A DNA stretch of 64,000 nt from NCBI GenBank assembly GCA_037349315.1, contig JBAIAC010000007.1, forward strand, positions 22,152,001 through 22,216,000, written 5' to 3'. This document shows positions 24,901-33,476 of this stretch, one piece after another. The notes under the pieces were generated by a model. That model was not told the origin of the DNA. It did not search any database and saw only the letters and a program-made list of their open reading frames with translations. This DNA comes from Chelydra serpentina. Its lineage: Eukaryota; Chordata; Testudines; Chelydridae. The first letter of the stretch is position 1; each line of letters begins with the position of its first letter. Made by a program: the position numbers and the translations under genes.

Positions 24901-25055
24901 GCACAGAGGCGGCAGCAGCCACTGGCATTGAAATGATGCCGATGTCTGTTCCTCAAGCCATTGAATTCAACTCTCCCTTCATGGTGATGATTTTTGATAG
25001 AACTACCAACAGCACACTCTTCCTTGGCAAGATAAATAACCCTGCTGAATCTTAA
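18273..25055 (+). CDS. SERPINA1: Alpha-1-antitrypsin-like serpin (clade A), four coding exons
   Basis: Secreted serine protease inhibitor. Exons are 18273-18930, 20971-21241, 23079-23226 and 24864-25055, joined at consensus GT/AG sites and giving 422 aa. The human protein is 418 aa; internal exons of 271 and 148 bp are those I expect for SERPINA1. Residues 1-20 are a signal peptide. Residues 22-47 hold 12 histidines. The serpin core begins near 55. Sequons are N111-L-T, N273-G-S and N408-S-T. The hinge is G372-TEAAAAT and the reactive bond is M386-S387 in MPMSVP, aligning with the Met-Ser P1-P1' of mammalian alpha-1-antitrypsin. This predicts inhibition of elastase-like proteases. The frame is open throughout. 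Introns carry MIR, hAT and CR1 pieces. Liver expression is family knowledge. An A1 paralogue cannot be excluded. Confidence 0.93.
19606..19678. repeat. Fold-back repeat (gatccaaagccc family)
   Basis: About 73 bp that reads nearly the same on both strands: gagcctgatccaaagccc on the left and gagttttggatcaggccc on the right. Lies in serpin intron 2. Confidence 0.75.
20050..20168 (+). repeat. MIR-type SINE, split by a hAT insertion
   Basis: Contains MIR-like cccatgttttttaacctctc, tgtgcctccctgtc and gaaatagggataatac. The MIR appears to continue after 20745 (aaggcttattgtaattcc), so the hAT element landed inside it. Confidence 0.65.
20169..20744. mobile_element. hAT-type MITE with 8-bp target duplication
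   Basis: Terminal inverted repeats are tagggtcctaccaaattc at 20169 and gaatttggtagggcccta ending at 20744. The 8-bp duplication ggcattgt is perfect (20161-20168 and 20745-20752). 576 bp with no transposase. Located in intron 2 of the serpin. Confidence 0.88.
20971..21241 (+). CDS. SERPINA1: SERPINA1-like coding exon 2 of 4
   Basis: 271 bp after ttctgttag, with donor gtaatc at 21242. It completes Gly220 and encodes KWEKPF through TSFHR, including TIVKVPMM and the glycosylation site N273-G-S. Confidence 0.94.
22385..22456. repeat. Fold-back repeat (gatccaaagccc family)
   Basis: gggcctgatccaaagcct and its inverted partner gggctttggatcaggtcc enclose a 36-bp centre. In serpin intron 3. Confidence 0.75.
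22513..22720 (+). mobile_element. Old CR1 relic
   Basis: A degraded CR1-like stretch: gttaacaatctggaagaggg followed by a segment translating near [17 protein letters not shown], which recalls the ADDTKLGG block of the RT. Strongly decayed. Confidence 0.5.
23079..23226 (+). CDS. SERPINA1: SERPINA1-like coding exon 3 of 4
   Basis: 148 bp between acceptor ttctaacag and donor gtaagt at 23227. It completes Arg310 and encodes [17 protein letters not shown] through GDPELQVSR, including the conserved MGITDVF and ADLSGI blocks. Confidence 0.94.
24121..24668 (+). mobile_element. CR1 LINE 3' end in serpin intron 4
   Basis: Runs from the RT C-terminal region (agttttgggcaccacac; gaggaaaggttgaaag) to the typical 3' tail (ggactagacgaccccttgag; ttctatgattcgatg). 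The reading frame is broken. It ends about 200 bp before the last serpin exon. Confidence 0.82.
24864..25055 (+). CDS. SERPINA1: SERPINA1-like coding exon 4 of 4 (reactive loop)
   Basis: 192 bp after ctcccacag, ending in TAA at 25053. It encodes [20 protein letters not shown], the reactive loop with MPMSVP, and the C-terminal strand [10 protein letters not shown]. Confidence 0.95.
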   Translation, partial: VVHKAVLKIDERGTEAAAATGIEMMPMSVPQAIEFNSPFMVMIFDRTTNSTLFLGKINNPAES

Positions 25056-25083
25056 GTGCTATCAGTTCAGATGGCTATTACTA

Positions 25084-25089
25084 AATAAA
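25084..25089 (+). promoter_or_regulatory. Polyadenylation signal of the SERPINA1-like gene
   Basis: AATAAA 29 bp after the stop codon, giving a very short 3' untranslated region like that of other clade A serpins. Confidence 0.8.
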
Positions 25090-25605
25090 GAAGCTTTGCT
25101 ACCTGAATTGACTGGTTTGATATTCATTGCTTTATTAATGAATACTTTCGCTCTCTATCAGAACCAAGAGCAACTGATACTGAAAAATATAAATTGGGCT
25201 TATGCAGCATAGTTATCTGATGTGGGCAGAAAACATATTTTTTAATTAGGACAGCAAACAAAAAACATTTCTGACAGTTGAGAATTAAGAGACTTTAGTA
25301 AGATTTCCAGATTCTCCGGCACACAGCCATGGTGATTTGCATCACAATAGAAGCTTCTTGTTTAATTTTTGGCTGTCAGCTAATGTGCTTTGGATGAAAT
25401 GATGAACAATTTTGCTAACAGAGCAGAAGTGGTGTCATTCTGTCATAGCTGGAGATGTAGCACTGTTCTGGGAAGTAAAGGGAGACGGAGGTTGGGAAAG
25501 GAGGGAGAGAAGATAAGGGGAGATAGGAGGCTAGCCTTTTACTAAGGTCACCATTGGGGGAGGGCAAACCTATTTTAAAACTACATAAGAAACTTTTCCC
25601 TCCCA

Positions 25606-26308
25606 TAGAATCATAGAATCATAGAATCTCAGGGTTGGAAGGGACCTCAGGAGGTCATCTAGTCCAACCCCCTGCTCAAAGCAGGACCAACCCCAACTAG
25701 ATCATCCCAGCCAGGGCTTTGTCAAGCCTGACCTTAAAAACCTCCAAGGAAGGAGACTCCACCACCTCCCTAGGTAACCCATTCCAGTGCTTCACCACCC
25801 TACTAGTGAAAAAGTTTTTCCTAATATCCAACCTAAACCTCCCCCTCTGCAACTTGAGACCATTACTCCTTGTTCTGTCATCTTCTACCACTGAGAACAG
25901 TCTAGATCCATCCTCTTTGGAACCCCCTTTTAGGTAGTTGAAAGCAGCTATCAAATCCCCCCTCACTCTTCTCTTCTGCAGGCTAAACAATCTCAGTTCC
26001 CTCAGCCTCTCCTCATAAGTCATGTGCTCCAGCCCCCTAATCATTTTTGTTGCCCTCCGTTGGACTCTTTCCAATTTATCCACATCCTTCTTGTAGTGTG
26101 GGGCCCAAAACTGGACACAGTACTCCAAATGAGGCCTCACCAGTGCCGAATAGAGGGGAATAATCACGTCCCTCGATCTGCTGGAAATGCCCCTACTTAT
26201 ACAGCCCAAAATGCCGTTAGCCTTCTTGGCAACAAGGGCACACTGTTGACTCATATTCAGCTTTTCATCCACTGTAACCCCTAGGTCCTTTTCTGCAGAA
26301 CTGCCATC
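25606..26308 (-). mobile_element. CR1 LINE, young-looking 5'-truncated copy
   Basis: An intact 191-codon C-terminal part of ORF2 lies at 25697-26272 (minus), starting in [20 protein letters not shown] and ending LDKALAGMI. The 3' end carries about three copies of the octamer atagaatc (25607-25630). It is 5' truncated near 26308. The intact frame suggests recent insertion. Confidence 0.9.
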
Positions 26309-27029
26309 TCAAGCCTTTGCCCATTAACAAAATTGAGCAGGCACCAAATCTTCCTTTAGGGTTTGAAATGAGCATGTAGCGCCATGTGGAACTGGAAGTG
26401 CTGATAGTACACCATGAAAAAGGTTGTTCCCACAAGATGTTGTAATGTCAGCAAGCTTGGATAGTTTGGGTGTGTATTTGAACTTCAGCTCTGTTAAGGG
26501 TCAATGCAGGGGTATAGCTGGTTGAGCATGGGGTATGTTTTGGCTGGTAATTATGCAGGCACTGGGGAGTCTTCATTTTCCACTGGCAGACCTGTAGAAA
26601 AGATATATCTGGAGATACAGCACAGTTCAGCTGTTTCAACCACTCCTTTTAAGAGTTGAGGAATGAATATACACAATGGGCCAGATCCTCATAACCAGAT
26701 ATGTAGTGTCAGATTCCCCCCTAGTTCCAAGGCACAACTTAATGCAGATTTAGGGCGGCTCTAAGTTGTAGTGGCCGTTAATGACCTCCAAAGGGCTGCT
26801 TTGGCAACCAAATATCAGACAGGTGTAGCAGCCACACACTCACTTCCTTTCTCCCACCCTAACCCCGACAACAGGGTGGTCTCAGAGGGGGTAGAGTAGG
26901 AATCATGCTGGCAATTCCACACCCTGAGGGATCACCCCACATTGGAGGAACTTCCAATTTGCAAGGCAGTCTCAATAAGGGCAAGGATGATATAGAGCGT
27001 GAGTGTTTAGAGGAGGGAAACACAAAGAT
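26309..27029. other. No gene seen
   Basis: Unique-looking DNA downstream of the serpin. Short open frames only. Confidence 0.45.
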
Positions 27030-27625
27030 GACATCAATCTGGAGCATAGATTCCAAGGCCAGAAAGAACCATTTTGATCATCTAGTCTGACCTCCTGTAT
27101 AACTCAGGCCACAGAACTTCCCCAGAATGATTCCTAGAGCAGATCTTTTAGAAAAACATCCAATCTTGATTTAAAAATAACCAATGATGGAGAATCCACC
27201 ACCACCCTTGGTAAATTGTTCCGATTGTTAATTACTCTCATTGTTAAAAATTTGACTTATTTCCAGTCTGAATTTGTCTAGTGACAACTTTTCAAGCCAT
27301 TAGACCATGTTAAATCTTTCGCTGCTAAACCAAAGAGTGTTCCCCATGTAGATACCTACACACTGTAATCAACTCACTGCCTAAGTTCTCTTTGTTAAGC
27401 TAAATAGATTCAACGTGCTCAATCTATCAGTATGAGGCCTGTTTTCTAATCTTTTAAACATTCTCATGACTCTTCTCTGAACCCTCTCCAATTTATCAAC
27501 ATCCTTCTTGAATTGTGGGCACCAGAGCCAGACACAGTATTCCAGCAGCAGTTGCACCAGTGCCAAATTTAGAGGTAAAATAACCGTTCTACTCCTAGCT
27601 GAGATTCCTCTGTTTATGGATGTGA
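27030..27625 (-). mobile_element. Old CR1 LINE 3' region
   Basis: Diverged minus-strand CR1. The 3' tail lies near 27060-27110 (gatcatctagtctgacctcc) and the ORF2 C-terminal part near 27381-27600, with LVQLLLEYCVWLWCPQFKKD and [15 protein letters not shown]. Broken frame. Confidence 0.8.
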
Positions 27626-28373
27626 AACAGAGAGTAAAAGCACGGCCTCCACTTTCCCAGTTCAAAGGAACAGGAAAATGTGTTTGTAAACCTAGGCATT
27701 GGACTTCAAGAAACATTTCAGCTTTAAGTTCCCAACAGGAAAGCTAACTGAGAAACAGCTGTTAAATGTCACCTTTCCAGGTTGACACTATTTCTCTAAC
27801 TATAGGTGTGTAACCTACGGATAGACAAAAAATATGAACATCCCTAACTAGGATTCTTGCCAGCAACACCTACAATGAATGCGCATATGCTATGCAGTCT
27901 TGTTGGCTCTTTCTCGCACTCACACCCATCTGTTTGAATGGCACCCTGGTTAGGATCATTTGCATTAGGGCATACATAACAATCATTTGTAAAGCAGCCC
28001 ACATGATGCTGCAAGCACTGTATCTTTTTGAAAGAAACCTCTACTGTGTACCACTGAGATCACCAGTCTCTTCCTGTTTCGTCACACCTATTGATAGTTC
28101 ATGGCTAAAAACCTGGCCACCAGAAAAGACAACAACAGACAGACAGACACACAGGACTTATTTGTTCACTTACACAGGTGCAGCTCAGTTGGGCCAGATC
28201 TTCAGCCAGGTAGTTAAGCAGAGCCCCGTTGCCGTCAATGGAGCTACATCAATTTGCACCAGCTGAGAATCTGGCTCAGTGGATTTCAGAGGAGCGACTT
28301 TTTGTTTACTCCAGGGCATGTGAGAAGAAAACCAGGCCCAAAGCTTCCAGCCACTTGTGCTTATGCATAAGAC
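27626..28373. other. No gene seen; one fold-back repeat
   Basis: About 28192-28275 shows an inverted arrangement (gggccagatcttcagcc and cagctgagaatctggctc), another short palindromic repeat type. The rest is unassigned. Confidence 0.4.
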
Positions 28374-28829
28374 TAAGGGTACGTCTACACTACAGAATTA
28401 GGTCGAAATTATAGAAGTCGATATATTAAAACCCGAATTTATGGAATCGACTGTGTTTGTCCCCACTAAAGAGCATTAAGACCATGAGGTCGATTGACTG
28501 TGTCCACAGTAGCGAGGCTAGCATCGACCTTCGGAGCGTTGCATTGCGGGTAGCTATCCCACAGTTCCCGCAGTCTCCGCCGCCCATTGGAATTCTGGGT
28601 TGCGATCCCAAAGCCTGATGGGGCAGAAAACATTGTCGCTGGTGGTTCTGGGTACATGTCGTCAAGCCATCAAACGTCCCTCCCTCCCTCCGTGAAAGCA
28701 ATCTTTTTTGCGCCTTTTTTCCGGGGTTTCCGTGTTTGCTACGGAAGCCTGCTCAGCTCACAATTACCGTACATCTCCAGCGTACGCCTGGACATTAGGT
28801 CTAGTGGGGATTCAGTCATGCTATAATAC

Positions 28830-28892
28830 GGGCAGAGGGATAGCTATGGCCTGCTAAACCCGGGGTTGCGAGTTCAATCCTTGAGGAGGCCA
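28830..28892 (+). repeat. tRNA-like cassette 1 (SINE head with internal deletion)
   Basis: gggcagagggatagct is followed directly by ggcctgctaaacccgggg and a box B (gcgagttcaatcc). Compared with cassette 2 it lacks about 14 bp covering part of box A. The same head is found in the SINE at 5994. Confidence 0.7.
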
Positions 28893-29040
28893 TTCCGCCT
28901 GAGGCTGGTAGTCACGGGACTACACAGCATAGGCTCCTTGCCTTCTAGCTGCAGATGGTGCAATATGCTATAAATGGTTGTGGTCGCGGGACCATACAGC
29001 AGCAGCTCCTTGCCTTCTAGCTGCAGATCGTACAATATGC
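28893..29040 (+). repeat. 72-bp tandem repeat inside Harbinger
   Basis: Two units offset by 72 bp. Each has a small hairpin (28908-28923 and 28980-28995) followed by ctccttgccttctagctgca (starting 28934 and 29006) and ending caatatgc. Inverted copies of the second part lie at 29281-29315 and 29333-29369. Confidence 0.8.
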
Positions 29041-29182
29041 TTGAAATTTGTGTGCTCCTGGCCGGCGGCCTATGTTGTGGCTGGCCGGGGGCGCTTGGAC
29101 ATAAATGGGAGTGACCAGAGTGACTCTGGTCATTCTCTTTTTTACGTTTTGTTTAAGGGAGATTCAGTACTGCCTGGAACAC

Positions 29183-29259
29183 GGGCAGAGGGATAGCTCA
29201 GCGGTATGAGCGTTGGCCCGCTAAACCCGGGGTTGCGAGTTCAATCCTTGAGGGGGCCA
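29183..29259 (+). repeat. tRNA-like cassette 2 (complete SINE head)
   Basis: 77 bp with box A tagctcagcggtatgag and box B ggttgcgagttcaatcc, ending gagggggcca. It matches the head of the turtle tRNA SINE but has none of the SINE body or CR1 tail. It could act as a Pol III promoter; no terminator T-run follows closely. Confidence 0.75.
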
Positions 29260-29531
29260 GGAGATGAGGATGGCTATCAAGCATATTGTACCATCTGCTG
29301 CTAGAAGGGAAGGTGCCTAACCCTTGCTCACCGCATATTGTACTATCTGCAGCTAGAAGGAAATGAGCCTAACCCTTGCTCTCCCCTCCCTCCGTGAAAG
29401 CAACTGAGGGGGGAACCAAAAATCCTTTCGCGCCTTTTTTCATGAGGGCGCCATATTGCTGACACCATTGTTATCCACCCGCCACTTCTGCTCCCACTCT
29501 GCTGTCCTGCAAACAGCATACCAGGGAAAGC

Positions 29532-30827
29532 ATGGAGCACGATCAGATCACCGTGGCTGTTATCGCCGTTATGAACACCACGCGCATTGTCCAGGAGTAT
29601 ATGGCGAACGAGAACCAGGAGCTGCTAGAGCAACAGGAGGCAAGGAGGGGACAGCAGCACCCTGAGGACAGTGATGAGGACATGGACACAGACCTCTCTC
29701 AAAAAAGGCCCCCCCGCAAGGTGGACATCATGGTGGTAATGGGGCTTGTTGATACAGTGGAACGCCGATTCTGGGCCCGGGAAACAAGCACAGACTGGTG
29801 GGACCACATAGTGCTGCAGGTCTGGGATGAATCCCAGTGGCTGCAAAACTTTCGCATGCGTAAGGGCACTTTCATGGAACTTTGTGAGTTGCTTTCCCCT
29901 GCCCTGAAGCGCCAGAACACCAAGATGAGAGCAGCCCTCACAGTAGAGAAGCGACTGGCGATAGCCCTGTGGAAGCTTGCAACGCCAGACAGCTACCGGT
30001 CAGTCGCGAATCAATTCGGAGTGGGAAAATCTACAGTGGGGGCTGTTGTCATGCAAGTAGCCAGGGCGATCACCAAGCTGCTTGTACCAAGGGTTGTGAG
30101 TCTGGGAAATCTGCAGCTCATACTGGATGGCTTTGCAGCAATGGGGTTCCCGATCTGTGGAGGGGCGATAGACGGAATCCATATCCCTATCTTGGCACCG
30201 GACCACCAAGCCAGCGAGTACATAAACCGAAAGGGTTACTTTTCAATAGTGCTGCAAGCACTGGTGGATCATAAGGGATGTTTCACCAACATCAACGTGG
30301 GATGGCTGGGAAAGGTACATGACGCTCGCATCTTCAGGAACTCTGGTCTGTTTCAGCTGCTGCAGCAAGGGACTTTCTTCCCAGACCAGAAAATAACCGT
30401 TGGGGATGTTGAGATGCCCATAGTTATCCTTGGGGACCCAGCCTACCCCTTAATGCCATGGCTCATGAAGCCATACACAGGTAGCCTGGACAGTAGTCAG
30501 GACCTTTTCAACTATAGGCTGAGCAAGTGCAGAATGGTGGTGGAATGTGCATTTGGCCGTTTAAAAGCTCGCTGGCGAAGTTTATTGACTAGGTTAGATA
30601 TCAGCGAAAACAATATTCCCATTATTATTACTGCTTGCTGTGCGCTCCACAATATCTGAGAGAGTAAGGGGGAGACGTTTATGGCGGAGTGGGAGGTTGA
30701 GGCAAATCGCCTGGCCACTGGTTATGCGCAGCCAGACACCAGGGCTATTACAAGAGTACAGCAGGGTGCGTTGCGCATCAGGGAAGCTTTGAAAACCAGT
30801 TTCATGAATGGCCAGGACGCTGTGTGA
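29532..30827 (+). pseudogene. Harbinger transposase (HARBI1-type DDE nuclease), one internal stop
   Basis: The ATG at 29532 opens a 375-codon frame ended by TGA at 30657-30659. Beyond it the same frame stays open with plausible transposase sequence (starting ESKGETFMAEWEVEANRL, ending MNGQDAV) to TGA at 30825-30827. The intended product is therefore about 431 aa, and a Cys codon after LHNI has probably become TGA. The N-terminal 60 residues are acidic. A helix-turn-helix-like segment spans 155-170 (SYRSVANQFGVGKSTV). Candidate catalytic acids are D214 (GAIDGIH), D264 (HDARIF), D302 (GDPAYPL) and E338 (VECAFGRLKARW). It would cut and rejoin element ends. The terminal repeats and target duplication show it is a transposon gene, not the host HARBI1. 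Loss of the last 56 residues may or may not abolish activity. Confidence 0.9.
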
Positions 30828-30934
30828 AAGTTCTGTTTTTCCCCATTAATGAAAAGCCCCGCCCCTTCATTCACTCTACTTCCCTTTACCCAAACCGCCC
30901 TGCCCTCCCCCCCTCGGTCACCGCTTGCAGAGGA

Positions 30935-30940
30935 AATAAA
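30935..30940 (+). promoter_or_regulatory. Polyadenylation signal of the Harbinger transposase
   Basis: AATAAA about 108 bp past the 30827 stop, followed by a gtcattgttg stretch. Only 28 bp separate it from the opposing signal of the Myb-like gene. Confidence 0.7.
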
Positions 30941-30968
30941 GTCATTGTTGCTTAAAAATCATGCATTC

Positions 30969-30974
30969 TTTATT
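30969..30974 (-). promoter_or_regulatory. Polyadenylation signal of the Harbinger Myb-like gene
   Basis: TTTATT on the plus strand is AATAAA on the minus strand, about 130 bp past the Myb-like gene stop at 31106. The two gene 3' ends therefore overlap or nearly so. Confidence 0.65.
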
Positions 30975-31105
30975 AATTCGTAAAACACAGAGGGGGAACT
31001 ATGGGGGTAACTGACACAGTCTCCCGGGATAGGTGGTGGAGGAAGGGAAGCACCAGGATGGGTGGTGGAGGAGGGGATGAGGGAAGGACAAGGACACACA
31101 GCACT

Positions 31106-33090
31106 TTAAAACTTATTGTATGCCAGCCCTTTCTTGCTTGGACTGTTCTCTTGGCTTGAGTGGTTGGGTGCACGAAGGCCACCCCAACGTGTTCTTGGGC
31201 ATCTCGGGGATGAGGTTATGGGACTCGGGAAGGAGGGCTGTTGGTTACACAGGGGCTGTAGCGGCAGTCTGGGCTCAGGCGGCCTTTCCTGAACCCTACG
31301 CCTTTCCTCAGCCATAAGCCGGAGGATTTCCGTTTGATCCTCCAGTAGCCTCAGAATTGTATCCTGCCTTCTCTCTGCACGCTGACACCACCTACTCTCT
31401 TCATCCCGCCGCTGTCTCTCTTCATCCCGCCAGTCATTGTCTTCAGCATGCCACCTGTCCGCGCGATCAAATTCTGCCTTCCTGGACTCCGACAGTGTCT
31501 GCCTCCACGCATTCTGCTGGGCAGCTTCAGTGTGGGAGGATTCCATGAGTTCTGAGAACATATCGTCTCGATTCCTTTTTTTTTTACTTCTAATCTTCGC
31601 TAGCCTCTGGGACGGTGATGAAAGGGGTGGCGTTGAAACATCTGCAGCTGTGGGAGGAAACAAACGGGAGAGGAGTAGTTTAAAAGACACATATTAGAGA
31701 ACAATGCTCCAAACATTACATATCACATGTGCATTTGGTCCAAGGTTGCACTTTGCCTGTTATATTGAGGGTCTGCCGGTTTGGTGTGAGAGATCACACA
31801 AGCAGGTCCGGCGGGCAACAGAATTCGGCTTGCTGGCAGCCATGGTAAGACACAGTCTATAGGCTTCTTTGAAAACAATCCCACATGTTATGAAGGTTAA
31901 ACAGCAACCCCCTCATTTCCCATAACAAACATCCTTTGGGCTGGCAATTTAAAACTGGTTGGCAATTGAAAAGGGAGGGGCGGCGGTTTTCGGGTTAACA
32001 TGCAGCGCGAACCTAATCTACACCCCCCCCACACACAGACACACATCCAAGATGTTCGCTGTTCCCTCTCCCCCCACCGCGTGGGTCACAGCGGGGAAGA
32101 TTTCCGTTCAGCCACAGGCAAACAGCCCAGCAGGGACGGAGCCCCTCTGAATACCCCCTTAATAAAATTTCCCGTATTTCAACCAGGTGACCATGAATGA
32201 TATCACTCTTCTGAGGATAACACAGACAGATAAAGAACGGATGTTGCTTGAATGCCAGCAAACACCGGGACCATACACCGCCATGCTTTGCAAAGCAATG
32301 ATTCCAGACTATGTGCTACTGGCCTGACGTGGTAGAGTGTGTTACCACGGAGCACAGGATAAGGCTGCCCTCCCCAGAAACCTTTTGCACAGGCTTTGGG
32401 AGTACATCCAGGAGATCTTTCTGGAGATGTCCCCGGAGGATTTCTGCTCCATCCCCGAACATGTTAACAGAGTTTTCCAGTAGCTGTAGCTGTACTGGCC
32501 ACGAATTAATCATTAAACACGCTTGCTTATAAAACATGCATTAATTTAACAGAGGTACACTCACCAGAGGTCCCTTCTCCTGCATCGAGCACGCCTTGGG
32601 AGGGTTCATAGGGTACTGGCTCCAGGGTGACAAAGAGTTCCTGGCTGTCGGGGAAAAGGGCTTCTCCGCTTCCTTGCTGTGTCTGTGCGCTATTTTCAGC
32701 ATCATTATCATCATCATGCTCCTCTGTGGTTACTGATGATCCACATACGGAGTCATACCACATGGGTGGGTCAGTGCTGGCTGCACCTCCTAGAATGGCA
32801 TGCAGCTCATCATAGAAGCGGCATGTCTGGGGCTGTGACCCAGAGCGGCTGTTTGCATCTCTGGTTTTTTGGTAGGCTTGCCTGAGCTCCTTAATTTTCA
32901 CATGGCACTGTTGCGCGTCCCTGTTGTAGCCTCTGTCCTGCATGCCCTTGGAGACTTTGGCATATGTCTTGGCGTTTCTTCTTTTGGACCCTAGCTCTGC
33001 TAGCACGGTTTCGTCTCCCCATACAGCGATCAGATCGCGTACCTCACGCTCGGTCCATGCTGGAGCTCGTCTTCGGTTCTGGGACTCCAT
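31106..33090 (-). CDS. Harbinger Myb/SANT-like DNA-binding protein, two exons, intact
   Basis: Minus strand. Exon 1 is 33090-32565 and exon 2 is 31647-31106; the 917-bp intron has donor GTGAGT (32564-32559) and acceptor CTCCCACAG. The join gives 355 aa with no stop. I start at the ATG (MESQNRRR); a GTG three codons upstream is in frame but unlikely. Residues 9-100 form a Myb/SANT-like trihelix domain with W12, W24 and RFYDELHAIL. An acidic stretch EEHDDDNDAEN follows. Exon 2 has a basic KIRSKKKRNR patch (possible nuclear signal), then a long charged coiled coil (EERQRRDEES, ILRLLEDQTEILRLMAEERR). In Harbinger elements this second protein binds element ends and helps transposase reach the nucleus and DNA; that role is family knowledge. 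Confidence 0.88.
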
Positions 33091-33476
33091 TATGGTCACC
33101 TCTGCTGATGAGATCTGCGCTCACCTGCAGCTCACCACGCTGGCCAAACAGGAAATGAAATTCAAAAGTTCGCGGGGCTTTTCCTGTCTACCGGGGCGGA
33201 GCCTTCGAGCTCAGACTGATGTCCAGAGCGGTCAGATGTTGCACTGTGGGATAGATTCAGGTGGCCAATACCGTCGAATTGCGTCCTCACTAAGCCTACA
33301 TCGATTCGGCAATATCGCTTTAAGCGCTAATCCCCTCGTTGGGGGTGGAGTGGCGAGATCGATTTTAAGAGCCCTAGAAGTCGATGTTAAGGGCTTCATC
33401 GTGTGGATGGGTGCACGGATCAATTGAAATAACGCTAATAAATTCGACCTAAACTCGTAGTGTAGACCAGAGCTAA

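Larger units (their letters stand above)
28377..33473. mobile_element. Full-length Harbinger transposon (5.1 kb) with TAA target duplication
   Basis: The element starts gggtacgtctacactac and ends gtagtgtagaccagagc. Its inverted ends align over about 38 bp with mismatches, sharing gtctacactac and taggtcgaa. TAA duplications lie at 28374-28376 and 33474-33476, the 3-bp T/A-rich target expected for the superfamily. It carries two convergent genes: a DDE transposase on the plus strand and a two-exon Myb-like gene on the minus strand. The 5' non-coding part (28680-29445) contains tRNA-like cassettes and repeats. Apart from a nonsense codon in the transposase, everything needed seems present, so this copy is young or was recently active. 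Confidence 0.9.

Noticed and set aside
29183..29259. Functional tRNA gene
   Set aside because: Box A and box B are present, but the cassette is the head of a SINE, lacks a tRNA-like acceptor stem closure and a close T-run terminator, and lies inside a transposon.
29532..30659. Host HARBI1 gene
   Set aside because: It is intronless here, lies inside terminal inverted repeats with TAA duplications, and is paired with a Myb-like gene, so it is the transposon's own gene.
31357..33427. Plus-strand open frames opposite the Myb-like gene
   Set aside because: They are shadows of the minus-strand exons, without start context or family resemblance.
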